This document shows, piece by piece, positions 13,052 to 22,479 of a stretch of DNA of 64,000 bases. The first letter of the stretch is position 1. Every line of letters starts with the position of its first letter. Made by a program: the position numbers and the translations under genes. A model generated the notes under the pieces. That model did not search any database. It was not told the origin of the DNA and was given only the letters and a program-made list of their open reading frames with translations. Origin of the DNA: Eutreptiella sp. 'Long Island Sound 2002' (Eukaryota; Euglenozoa; Euglenophyceae; Eutreptiales; Eutreptiaceae); contig OZ038381.1 of NCBI GenBank assembly GCA_964036045.1, forward strand, positions 160,832,283-160,896,282. Direction: 5' to 3'.

Positions 13052-13690
13052 TCAACGGGCCCCAGATCCCTGAGACCGCGGCGACCCCGCCGTTGGGGTC
13101 CCGGGCTCGGTTGCCCCGTTCTTCCTCGGCGGTTGCAGGATGTCGCCGACAGGGTAGTCCTTTAGCAGCTTGTCCAACGCCTGTGCAGAGGACGGAGGGG
13201 GCACAGCCTCCCTGTCGACTCGCTTGAGGTTGTCCTCCTGCAGAGCCGTGGCCGTTGCTGCTTGCTGCAGTCCCGTTCGCAACTCAACGGCACACTGCGT
13301 CAGCCAAGCCTTGTCCTCCGTGACATCCTCCTGCACACCCATAGGCTCGGGAGCGGTGCGCTTCGTCCCGCGCTGCCCACGCGCAGCCTCCAGCTCGTCC
13401 AGGAGCTCCTTCTCCCGGGTTCGCCACGCCGCCTCGGCCTTCGAGGCCGCGCTGCGCTCCGCCAGCACTTGGGCGTCCCGCTCCTTCAGCAGCGCATCGG
13501 CCCGCTGCCTCTCGCCACGCACAGCAGCCAGCTGTGTGTCCCGCTCCGCCACCTGGTCCTCCAACAGACCCACCTTCCCCTTGAGCAGCTCGTTCTCCGA
13601 GCGCACCTCCACCAGCTCATGCATTGGACCCGGGACGTGGGTTTGTGTTTGCGTGTAAGGGGTGGGGGGGGGGGGGTCAAAAGCAAGCAT
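13052..13690 (-). CDS. Coiled-coil protein of family C element
   Basis: A 212-residue frame ending at UGA. From about residue 26 to 115 it is a strong coiled coil rich in E, R, A, L and Q, with heptad-like spacing of hydrophobic residues (for example ENELLKGKVGLLEDQVAERD). A basic patch (GQRGTKRTAPEP) and a low-complexity S/G/P tail follow. The N-terminal leader translates a C/G run and is doubtful; the first credible start is the Met before HELVEVRSENE. Similar coiled-coil genes recur near 30.5, 35.0 and 43.4 kb, each beside a dioxygenase and/or transposase. This suggests an accessory or oligomerising protein of the element. Molecular function is unknown. Confidence 0.6.
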   Translation of the reverse strand: MLAFDPPPPTPYTQTQTHVPGPMHELVEVRSENELLKGKVGLLEDQVAERDTQLAAVRGERQRADALLKERDAQVLAERSAASKAEAAWRTREKELLDELEAARGQRGTKRTAPEPMGVQEDVTEDKAWLTQCAVELRTGLQQAATATALQEDNLKRVDREAVPPPSSAQALDKLLKDYPVGDILQPPRKNGATEPGTPTAGSPRSQGSGAR

Positions 13691-13694
13691 TTAC

Positions 13695-13830
13695 CCTGAT
13701 TTTGCGTAGGTAAAAGGGGTATTTTGCGTCCCGAGTGGAAAAAAACCTGGTAAGTAAAAAGGGCAATTTACGCACGCAAAAGGGTTTTTTTACGCACGCA
13801 AAAACCAAGTAAAATCCCTGAAGCATACTA
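13695..13830. repeat. Family C short-repeat array (first)
   Basis: Several copies of ATTTTGCGT(C/A) and TTTACGCACGCAAAA lie close together. The same motifs form arrays at 15.53-15.78, 17.97-18.23 and 20.15-20.33 kb. The motif is a near-palindrome around GCGTGCGC. The array abuts the coiled-coil gene on its left. Confidence 0.8.
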
Positions 13831-13979
13831 CCGGGCCTCAAAGGTACAAGAGAACACTACGGGTAGGGGTGGGGGACCGCTGTGCGTGTTTCCAACATAG
13901 AACATGGAGCATTGGGGTATTCTTAGCATGCCGGATTTGAAATTCATACTCATTTTTGACCAAAATGATGTTTTTGACC

Positions 13980-14911
13980 ACTTCCTCATTTTTACCCCAT
14001 TTTTGCGTCTTATTTTTGCTATTTACCGAGAAACATTACTTCGTAGTTACAATTATGCTTGGTCTTCTTTGCCGTTCGGCTGGAAGTATTCCCTCGTGAT
14101 CGGCCAACGCTTGATGAGAGCACTGGGACAGAATTCTGTTTTTGATCTTAAGGTGCTCCCGTTTACCTATCTTGATGATGTTTTGGCTGCGGGGGCGCGC
14201 AGAGATTTGAAAAGGGCAGTGCGTAGGCTGAGGGGCAGTCTACAGAGGGCCCGTTTCGTGGTCAGCCCAAAGTCCAGCTTGGAGCCAACCAGGGTGCTCG
14301 ATTTTGTGGGGAAGATTTTTGACACCTAAAGGAGGCAAATGGAGAACAGGAAAGGCATGGTGACAACATTGCTTAGGAGTTGGCTCAGGCTGAGGTTGGG
14401 TCTTATGCGCAGAAAGGGGTTTGAGAGGTTTTTGGGGAGGTTGGAGTGGGCTTTGCGTCCGTAGGGAGGAACTGCCCCGTTTTTGGCGGGGGCGTACAGG
14501 TGGAAGTTGTCTGGTGAGCAAAGGGTTCCGATTAGTTTGATGAGGCCGTTGCTTACGGCGGTGGTGTTCGATGTTTTGCCTCAGTGTTATGCTGGCCATC
14601 CATATGTTTGGCGGGGACCACCATGTTTGGTGCACGATCTTAAAATATCCGCTGATGCTGCTCCTAGAAGCAAACGCGGTTTCCGCTATGGGTTTTTTAT
14701 CCCAGGGAGTGGAGTTGGGTGCTATAAGTGCCCTGATTGGATTGAGAAGCTTCAGCAGGCTGCATTGTTATCCTTGGTGAAAGCGTTTAAGATTGCAGGA
14801 TATAAAGGTTGGCCTCGGGTGGCGGTGGGTTCCGACAGCTTGGCTGCCAGGAGTCAGGTTTTGGGCTTGCGTTGTGGTACAGCTCTGGCTGTCCAGAACC
14901 GTATTTTGTGA
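13980..14911 (+). CDS. DIRS-type reverse transcriptase-RNase H fragment
   Basis: C-terminal half of an RT followed by an RNase H-like region. Visible in order: a motif-B region ending SSLPFGWKYS, the catalytic YLDD box (about 14166-14180), SPKSSLEP and FVGKIF (motifs D/E), then RLEWALRP and PFLAGAYRW typical of DIRS-like RTs, then about 130 residues of RNase H-like region. The frame stays open from about 14035 to 14911 except for one UAA (14327-14329) and one UAG (14462-14464), both inside conserved sequence, and ends at UGA. RT motifs 1-A are missing upstream: the fragment begins between motifs A and B. It sits inside family C DNA and is probably an insertion. No recombinase follows it. Confidence 0.8.
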
Positions 14912-15062
14912 GTGATGGTGATCGGATGGTGATATTGTGGGTGGGAGACGGTGATTGGATGGTGATGGTGTTGGTGGGACATGCCGATCGGATGGTGATG
15001 GTGTTGGTCGGAGATGGTGATCGGATGGTGACGGTGTTGGTGGAAGGTGGTGATTGGTGACG
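14911..15062 (+). repeat. ~36-bp minisatellite
   Basis: About four imperfect copies of a unit containing GGTGATCGGATGGTGATGG and GTGTTGGTGG follow directly on the RT-RNase H frame. Further on (15085-15330) a looser repeat with GTGTTGTTGT and CATTCATTTC recurs about three times. No gene is seen to 15.53 kb. Confidence 0.7.
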
Positions 15063-15529
15063 TGGAGGTCACCCGGAGGCAACTGTGTTGTTGTCATTCA
15101 TTTCTGTTCCGCGCCCGCGTGTTTTTCATTTCAAAAGTGACGGGGTAAGTGTGTTGTTGTCGTTCATTTCTTCATTATCAAATTATCAACATCAATGTGT
15201 CGTTCATTTCAAAGGCGAGGGCCACCGAGGGGCCTGGGGGAATTGTGTTGTTGTGAGTCGATTGTTTTCAACATCAGTGTGTCATTCCTTTCGAAAGAGT
15301 GGGTCACCGGTGGGTTTTGTGGTGTCCGCCTGTCTTCGGCGCCTGTTTGGGGGGTTGCGGCTCTTCACGTTGAATTTTTGAATTGATCATCAACCTCTTC
15401 AACTTCTTCCGTTCTTCAATGGCCTACACACATGTTTCAATTTTCGAGTGCGTCGGGTTTGAACCAGGGGGGTTCCGTGTGCGAGTGTAGCATGCATACC
15501 TTTGACCCACCCGGTGCCATGGCATTGCA

Positions 15530-15785
15530 AATGCCTCTTTTACCCCATTCTTGCGTATGCAAAAGGCGCCTTTTGCGTGCCTGTACAACTTACACCTGGG
15601 ACGTAAATACACCCTTTTGCGTGCGCAAATTGCACGTTTTGCGCGTCGCCTATTTTTCAAGCGAGTACGCAAAAACACCATTTTGCGTGCGCAAAAGGCC
15701 CTTTTTGCGCCGGTAACGAAAGTAGGGTAGGTACGCAAATAGGCGCATTTACGCACGCAAAAACACGGTAATTGTGTCTCCTACC
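15530..15785. repeat. Family C short-repeat array (second)
   Basis: Repeated TTTTGCGTGCGCAAA, TTTGCGTACGC-like and TTTACGCACGCAAAA motifs, ending AAACACGGTAATTGTG. The end sequence resembles, in inverted orientation, the array at 20.15-20.33 kb (ATGTAATTGCCTC on the minus strand) and, in the same orientation, the right half of the 17.97-18.23 array. Confidence 0.8.
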
Positions 15786-16461
15786 TGCAGTGCAACGCGC
15801 TTGTGCCACATGCGTCCCAGGTGTTCTTTCTTTATTATGCCGCTGCATCCGCAGTGTTGTGGGAATCGAGGAAGGAGGGTCAAAGTGTGCGGCGACTGCA
15901 GTACAGCCGGTCCACATCCACGTTTGAACCTTGATGTTTTGGATGTGAATGCGATGCAAGTTTTGAATGAGGGAGGGTGTCCAACACCCAGTGCGTGTGT
16001 GATTATCGCTAACACCAAGGCGCAAGTTGCCCTTTCCGGGTGTCGCAATTTCAAGTGTAACGATCCTTTGGCACCTGTGTGGTGGCTTTGCGGGGGGAAC
16101 CGTCTTCATTGTTTGGGTGCGTTTGGGCAGGGAATTTCAATCTTGCTCAAGGTTTGGCAATGGGCGGGGATGACATTGCAAGCAGTCCTCCCTTTCCAAA
16201 GACCCCCCGGCTTTGGGCTCCATCGGGTGCACCGTTTGGTGCATTGTGCGGGCAGTGGGTTGGTTCAGGCTTTGATGCATCACCATGGGTGGACAAAGGG
16301 GAGGGTATTGGTTTAGGTGCAGTGATTTTGGGATGACATCAGGGTTGAGAGCCGTACGGCCACGGCGGCCGATTGTGAGCAAGAGAAGGTGGGAAAGAAG
16401 GCCCTGCGTTTGGAGCAAACTGCCGCGGCGGCATGGGTGAAAGGGCAAGGGTGGGATTGCA

Positions 16462-17031
16462 TTGCCGACTACTTGGAGGGGGACATTCTTTTACAAGTCC
16501 CGGTGCAAGTGGGGGGGGGGGGTTACAAAAACATGGACTGCTTGTTGGCGTTTGTGGGGAGAGAAATTTGCAGTGACTCGTGACCTTGTGTGGAAAGAAG
16601 GGAGGTTGGACCTTCGCGATATGAATGTGATGAGAAGTGCTTTGTCCGAGATGGGGAGTGCCCACAAAGCTTGTGGGTTTGTGGTGACCCTGTGGGCACA
16701 CCTTTGGGTGGACCACATGTGGGGGATTGCGAGGGAATGGGGCACCCTGTCCGCATTCAGTGCTTTCAAGGGTGAGGGGAGGCATCAGTCGTTGAAAAGT
16801 GACATTAGGAAGAGGAGCTTCAAGGGGGGAAGTAAGAAACGGGGGTCTCGCCTACGGGGGGCACGCCGAGCACTGAGGAATGGGTGGGCCGAAGTGCTTC
16901 GGAACGACAACCTGGACTGGGGGTTGTATGCCAGGAGGTTCAACTTCTGGCAGCCTTCTTGGACCCGCCAAGAGGCATATGGGAATGCCAAGGAGTATTG
17001 GAAAAGGGTGATGCGTAAGGGGAAGTTGTAG
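16462..17031 (+). pseudogene. C-terminal part of a DDE transposase (KDZ/Zisupton-like), family C
   Basis: About 190 residues. The core LWAHLWVDHMWGIAREWGTL followed by a FSAFKGEGRHQSLK segment matches the homologous segment of the family B transposase (LWTHMWVDHMYAYVARWGTI, FALEGSHVRLK). That pattern, a W/H-rich helix then an acidic residue just before a basic K/R-rich helix, is typical of the third catalytic acid region of KDZ-type and related DDE transposases. A long R/K-rich tail follows. The upstream part (15,774-16,460) has only scattered frames, so the first two catalytic acids are not identified. The frame ends at UAG (17029-17031), which looks like a natural end because the convergent gene follows at once. 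Confidence 0.6.
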
Positions 17032-17059
17032 GGTTTCTCGCATGTTTGTCGTACAATGT

Positions 17060-17821
17060 TACAATTCTATTGTGCATACTTTGGAGGTTTGGTGGTGGAA
17101 TGCCACTTGGACATGTGTGACGGAATGATTGGAACAACGCAAAGAAAGATCCCAGCAACTGCCTCCATGTTTGCTTGCACGCATGGCACGGACGTTTGCC
17201 CGGCCGGAGAGACTCCTGGCACCTTCCCGGGCACCTTGGGGGGGCGGCCACGGGCCCTCTTCGCCGGGAGCACGGAGGATTTTCCTCCAGCAGAGGATTC
17301 TGAAGCCACATCCTCGCCCTGGGCCTCGGCCACCTTCCGTGCCTCCACCTCCACCTCCACCTCAGCCAAAAGGCTTCCACCCTCGCAAAAAGTGCCGTGG
17401 ACTGGTCCACACCACCAACCTCACGTGTCCCTTGCAGGACACCTCCGATTTCACTGAGTGGCACCCCACGCACTTTCTGCACCTGGCCCAGCTCGTCCTG
17501 CGTGCATAGGAGGGCCCACGTGTGGGAGCTGGAGGGCCGCATGTACAGGAAGGGAACGAGGAACACTTTCTCCTCTTGCCCCTTCCTGTGTTTCACCCAA
17601 AACGGGCAAAGCAACGTCACCGCATCGCCGGCCGCCTCCCGTCCACCCGCGGTCTTGGCACCCAAGGGCCGCACCGAAATTCCCCGGAAGATCTTCCAGT
17701 GGAGGATCCCAGACCGATCCTCCAAGGAAACCATTCCTACCTCCACATTGGCAACCTTGCCATACCCATGCACATACCGGACGTCGAAATCATCGACGTC
17801 CGGAAACGTCACCTCGCCCAA
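17060..17821 (-). CDS. Unidentified protein with AT-hook, family C
   Basis: Starts MGEVTFPDVDDFDVRYVHGY. Residues about 20-130 hold a mixed beta-type region (VFLVPFLYMRPSSSHTW, DELGQVQKVRGVPLSEIGG) that faintly resembles the end of a BAH domain; I would not insist on this. Near 17,440 the plausible reading shifts frame into an acidic stretch (AEVEVEVEARKVAEAQGEDV) and then AKRARGRPPKVPGK, a clear AT-hook (RGRP core) for minor-groove DNA binding. It converges on the transposase fragment. The likely role is a chromatin- or DNA-binding accessory of the element. The gene needs one frameshift to hold together, so it may be broken or mis-assembled. Confidence 0.5.
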
Positions 17822-17969
17822 ATCGGCGCCTTCACCAGCAGCGCCACGGTCCCCGGGTTGGGCTCCAGCGGCAGCTCAAGCGCCGAACCTAGCACTGCTG
17901 TCGGCGCACCCGGGATCCACCAACGCGAAGGGCAAGAAGGTGACGACAATCTAAAAGATACGGAGGAAA

Positions 17970-18232
17970 TACATCAATTTACTTGGATTTTGCGTGCGCA
18001 AATAACACGTTTTGCGTCCCGGGTGGAAATCAGGCAACAAAGTAAATACCCTATTTTGCGTGCGTAAATGACCCATTTTGCGTCGCAGATCAAAATTAGG
18101 CAACGACGTAAATACCCTATTTTGCGTGCGTACATGACCCATTTTGCGTCCTCATCGTGCGTATAGCTGATGCGCAAGCCATGCATTTTACGCATGCAAA
18201 AACGGGGTAATTACACACCTTCTCATTACATG
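17970..18232. repeat. Family C short-repeat array (third, double)
   Basis: The left half (TACTTGGATTTTGCGTGCGC, then TTTTGCGTCCCGGG) matches the start of the 20.15-kb array. The right half (TTTACGCATGCAAAAACGGG then GTAATTACAC) matches the end of the 15.78-kb array. It therefore looks like two element ends back to back, separating the transposase/AT-hook module from the dioxygenase module. Confidence 0.75.
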
Positions 18233-19274
18233 GGCACATGTATTCCTTCTTTTTCACGTTCCACTTCACTTTGCCGTCGGATCTCATGGGAGCTAGATGC
18301 GCGGGTGAGGACGAGGCTGCTGCGACAGAACCCAAAGTAGACGCAACCGGGGGCGACGGGGACCCGCACCATGTTGTCCGCCATGGGAGGGGGGATCCAC
18401 CAGCGGTGGTAACAGTTCATCGAGCACTCCTCGGCATTCTCGTCCTCCGGCCCCAGTCCCTCCGTTGTGAATGGGCACACGCCAATGGCAGCGGTCCCAA
18501 CCCCAGTCCCAATGACCCACACATCACCCATGTAGGGGACTTTCCTCTCCAACCCCGGGGGCGTTTTAAGGGGCGCCGACCAACTCAACCTTGGGGCAAG
18601 TGGTGCAGGGGGCTGCAAATCACTGCCCGAAGAGGTTGCCCGGGGGTCCTCCTCCGCCTCTGCCTCCTCCGGTTCCTCCGGCTCAACAAACATCAGGTCC
18701 GGGATATTCTCCGGTTCCACCACTTTTGCGGGTGTGCGGAATTTTTGCGGCACGAAGGGGAAAAAATCGTCCTCCCCGGCCCACCAGCTCCAAGATGGAT
18801 CAATGTCCCATCCATCAGCAAAACACTGCCCCGCTTTTGCTGGACCACATGCCACGTGTTGGACGTGTGGTAGCCATGGCTCGTCCCCGGTGCAATTTGC
18901 AGGGATTTTTGTGGGGGATCATCCTGCAGGGATACGAAAGCCACCCTCGTGTCCGCGGCACCCCGCAACGTAAGCATGAAATCGCGGTGCGGCCATTGGT
19001 AGCCCCGCCAAGGGGGGGCGTCCATCCGTTCCACCAACCGGGGCTCCCGGTCCGCCAAGTCATCCATCACCGGGAAAGAGTCTGCCAAAATGCGCAGCAA
19101 ACGCCACTTGATTTCCGAGGGAAGCCAGTTGTTTACAGTTCCCGGGGCGGTCTGCCGGCGCCCAGCACCTTGGTTGTGGCCCTGAAGGAGAATGTCTTTC
19201 CCATTCTCATCTCCCTCCAAATGCACTGCACATAACTGATCCACCAAGTCCCCTGGCACAACGTCCTCCACCAA
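18226..19274 (-). CDS. 2-oxoglutarate/Fe(II) dioxygenase, family C
   Basis: The double-stranded beta-helix signature is visible: WPHRDF supplies the HxD pair (residues about 96 and 98 of the upstream frame), then VAFVSLQDD, RGSVLLMDGTLIHLGAG (distal His about 160) and GRT, with Arg for 2-oxoglutarate about eight residues on. At a run of six A (about 18766-18771 on the plus strand) the reading must change frame to continue as FFPFVPQKFRTPAKVVEPEN and a long acidic region (PEEPEEAEAEEDP). Such enzymes hydroxylate or oxidise nucleic acids, proteins or small molecules; the substrate is not predictable here. It is associated with transposase and coiled-coil genes as in families A and B. Basidiomycete KDZ transposons are known to carry TET/JBP oxygenases, but TET/JBP membership is not shown here. 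Confidence 0.7.
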
Positions 19275-19308
19275 ACGGTAGCTTGTGGCCTCATATTCCT
19301 CGGGGGTC

Positions 19309-20154
19309 CTAGAACGGATGCCGAGACACAGGGTATTTCACTGCGATGTCTGGCGACGGGCAACCCATGCCAAGCGCAAAAAAATCGTCCTGCGTTGCAG
19401 AAATTGTGGGCTGCGTCAAATCAGCGATGGACAATCCTTTCAAGGTGTCGCGCCGACCCACAGACTGAATCGCTCCATAGGCCGACCAGTCCTGAAATTT
19501 GGACTCCCGGAAAAAAATGTGTGTGTCCGTATCGAGGCGCTCTGCCCAATGTTTCACCTTGAGGGGGTCTGGCCACATCCGTCGGTTACCGGCCTCCTTT
19601 TCCGGGTCCGCATCCGGCACATTGTACACCGACACATATTGCTTTTGGGGGCCTTGGACACGTTGCATCCTGGCAAACAATGCCGTTAAGGTCTCTGCGC
19701 TAAGTTGCAAGAATATCCCCATTCGGGCAGGGCTTAACCAGTGGTATAGGCCTAGAGCAAAATTGCTCAAAACGCCCTTGGACAAAGCAACTGGACCGGC
19801 CTGCAGGTTGACCCTCAACAAATATTTCAAGGGTTCACCTTTTTCCTGCTGCAATTTTTGCAGCCGCTCTCTCACCGAGCAAACATCCTCGGGGATAGCC
19901 GGCAACCCCTTAAATTCGTTCAACGAGAGTGCACAATCCAACAACTGGATCCCAGATCCCGCCACATTTTCCACACCCACCACCTTCACATACTCATCAA
20001 CAACCTGCCGGGTGGGCTCATGGGTGCTGCGGGGAGGAGGTGCGGGCTTGGGCGGTGGATGCGGGTGCCCGGGGGCTTGGATAGCGGCCTTGGCTCTGGT
20101 CTTCTTGCAAGGCATGTCCCATAAAAGACAAGCCCCTAAGAGTGAAAGAGGCAA
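19309..20154 (-). CDS. N-terminal partner or first exon of the family C dioxygenase gene
   Basis: 281 residues. A basic, proline-rich leader (MPCKKTRAKAA, then HPPPKPAPPP) is followed by a folded-looking region without a known domain (for example LNEFKGLPAIPEDV and WLSPARMGIFLQLSAETLTALFARM) and ends at UAG 35 bases before the dioxygenase frame. A run of seven T (minus strand, near 19,381) lies close to its end and could hide a frameshift joining the two into one protein. In family B the equivalent dioxygenase also has a ~300-residue N-terminal region of unknown function. Confidence 0.5.
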   Translation of the reverse strand: MPLSLLGACLLWDMPCKKTRAKAAIQAPGHPHPPPKPAPPPRSTHEPTRQVVDEYVKVVGVENVAGSGIQLLDCALSLNEFKGLPAIPEDVCSVRERLQKLQQEKGEPLKYLLRVNLQAGPVALSKGVLSNFALGLYHWLSPARMGIFLQLSAETLTALFARMQRVQGPQKQYVSVYNVPDADPEKEAGNRRMWPDPLKVKHWAERLDTDTHIFFRESKFQDWSAYGAIQSVGRRDTLKGLSIADLTQPTISATQDDFFALGMGCPSPDIAVKYPVSRHPF

Positions 20155-20330
20155 TTACATGGATTTTGCGTGCGCAAAAGGCCTGATTTGCGTCCGCAAC
20201 AGAATTCAAGAGACAAGTAAATAATCCCTTTTACGTGCGTAAATAATCCTTTTTGCGTCCGAGCTAAACTTATAGTAACCACGCAAATACACCCTTTTAC
20301 GCGCGCAAAAAGGCAACAAAGGGCAATAAT
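20150..20330. repeat. Family C short-repeat array (fourth)
   Basis: Starts ATTACATGGATTTTGCGTGC; contains TTTTACGTGCGTAAA, TTTTTGCGTCCG and TTTTACGCGCGCAAAAA. It is the right-hand boundary of recognisable family C DNA. Confidence 0.8.
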
Positions 20331-20510
20331 TGCATGTACATGGTGGTGTTGTGGTGCGAGAGACGTAAAAGTGGCAAAGCACCTCCGTTTTCACGCATGT
20401 TTCAGCCTATTTGCATGCAAACATGTCCGTTACACATCATAAGAGAGGGCAAGGCGAGCAAACACGCACAAAGCAAATTATTGATTTTTTTTACCGATTT
20501 TACCTGGTTT

Positions 20511-21344
20511 TTACCTGGTTTTTACCTGAGAAACACTTTGGGCCTTTACTTCGTGGTTACAATTCTGTCCTAAAATCAAGACTTGAAAAATATCTCTCCA
20601 ACGCTTGGGCATTAAAATGCTCCAATAGCAATTGAACGCATCAAACTTAATCATATATACCCTTTTTCGCTTCCGCGGCAACAAACCATCACGTAACGCC
20701 TCCAGCTGGGGTAACACAAACCTGGGGGGAGGGGGACAGTCAGAAGCATTTTGTTTCATACAATTCATTACGAAGCTGCATTTTTCACTATTTTTGGGGA
20801 TCACAGGGGCCTTACCCGAGGCACCCATCGACTTTGGCACCCGACGCAAAGAACCACCCTCCACCAGGCTCTCAAGCATCTATGCCACTGCTACTCCTTT
20901 GCTGCCCTCGACCCCCCCAAAAGTTTTCATCCATTGTCGATATTTCTCCAACAAGTCATCCGGCACACCTCTCCTCCACAACGATTCATCGAGCTGCACC
21001 CTCCCACACTCTCCAATGCCCCTGCCTGCCAGATCGAGGTTGGCTTCCTCGTCTCCTTCTTCATCGGAATAGTAACTCTCCTCATCTTCCTCCTCCCAAT
21101 CATATCCCGGCATCGCGTCCAGAGCCTGCAGTATAGAGGTCACTGACCCCGCAGCCTGGGATCCTACCACCGCCATCACCCCCGACAATAGGACCAACAC
21201 ACCCTCCTCCAAGTCACGCGCCAACTGCTTCGGGCCAGAGGCTATCAATTTCCACAACACACCCCCAACATCCACGTCACTGGTCTCCTGCATCCGCAAT
21301 ACCCTCTCCCTCATCAGCCGAATCTTCCACTGCCTCCGGGTCAA
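20511..21344 (-). CDS. DIRS-type element: RT N-terminal half with leader
   Basis: Two frames in the same phase separated only by UAG (20880-20882): an acidic 154-residue leader (DWEEEDEESYYSDEEG, LLEKYRQWMKTF) and 122 residues of RT fingers. SGKAPVIPKNSEKCSFVMNC, PRFVLPQLEALRD and KFDAFNCYWSILMP are RT motifs 1, 2 and A; the D of KFDAF is the first catalytic Asp. Sequence similar to other RTs stops soon after motif A, and GGTAAAAACC repeats follow. Motif B and the catalytic DD box are absent. It lies directly downstream of the recombinase and Gag-like genes on the same strand, so the order Gag-YR-RT is unusual. Confidence 0.7.
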
Positions 21345-21365
21345 ACCTGAAAGCTCCTGCTCCTG

Positions 21366-22392
21366 TCAAATTCGCTCGTCTCCTCTTTCGGGCCACGTCA
21401 ACGCTTCCCAGTATCGCACCATCCTTGGTCGCACCACGCCCGAGTTCACGAATTTCTCTCCGAACCCACGTTCCCCACCATTGAAGGGCTCATCACTATC
21501 CGAACACAACGTTGAGTTCCCGTCCTTCACGCACCGGGACCCGCTGTCGGCGTCTACTTTCGAAGTCCCACGCGTGAGTCGGTGTCGCATATGAGACAGC
21601 CACTGATGGCGTACACCACCCTCCCATGAGCTGCAGGAGGGGACCCCCTGCTCCGGCCGCCCATGCTTGGGCTGCCCCTCCACGCCGGTGACGATGCCAA
21701 CGCAACGAGCGGTGGCTCGTCCCAGCGACCAACTCGACCCACGGGGCTTCCAATTTGCTCGGGGGGGAGAATTTGTATGCCACCGTACCAGTGCCCCGTG
21801 CCCCGTGCCTCTCCTCATGGAGGAAGCGCAACCATCTCTCGGCCCACGGTCCCACATCCTGAACTTGGACTCCTGGACGACTCTTTTCCCCTTGGAAGAC
21901 CAGTTGTCCCAACCCGCTGCAGTGGGCTGTCCATGCCTCTCCAATTCGCCATAGGTTGCATAACGACAACGCCGCCAGTGCAATGCATTCCATCTTCGGC
22001 CGCGTGAATTTTCCCTTTCCGGCCGCCACTTCATACACTATCCCTGATGGTGACCACTGTATCCGCCTGCTGTTCTTTTTCTGTCGAAGTTTCTCCAGGG
22101 ACGTCGCGAAAATCCAATCCGATCCTCGTACCAGTGACTGCATGACACCCGCCTTCTCCGCCATCCTGACTCCGGACAATAATTTCTTGACCGGCCCTTC
22201 GAGGTACCCATCCCTCGCAATCTCCAGCAATCGTCCCTCCAGGGTATCCCTCGGGGACAACCACCCGTGGACACACGAGTACCTGACGAACTGCCGCATT
22301 GCCGCCACATACCCCAGCCTGGTGCCCGGTTCCAATCTCCCCCAAAGCACCGATGCATACGACGATCCGAATGGCTCTCCTTCCACCGCCAC
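21366..22392 (-). CDS. Tyrosine recombinase (DIRS/Crypton-type YR)
   Basis: The core frame is 21496-22392 (298 residues). An N-terminal SAM-like region (GTRLGYVAAMRQFVRYSCVH) is followed by a catalytic domain. ALSLCNLWRIGEAWTAH carries box I Arg (R in LWRIGEA). WHRHRRGGAAQAWAAG gives the H-x-x-R of box II, and LMGGWCTPSVAVSYA gives the G-W and the nucleophile Tyr. Length and residue set fit an active-type YR. The frame ends in UAG-UGA, and an overlapping frame runs on to 21366. YRs cut and rejoin DNA via a 3'-phosphotyrosine and integrate DIRS, Ngaro or Crypton elements. Its position upstream of RT on the same strand is unlike typical DIRS1. Confidence 0.75.
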
Positions 22393-22479
22393 GAATTCTT
22401 CCAGTCCATTTCGTAATCTCGTTGCCTCCTCATTTCGGATCTCACCCCCCCCCCCCCCCCCTGAGCCTTCGTGTCATTT

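Noticed and set aside
13695-20330. CRISPR-like arrays of short palindromic repeats
   Set aside because: Repeat spacing is irregular, spacers are not uniform, arrays are few-copy and flank transposon genes in a eukaryotic context.
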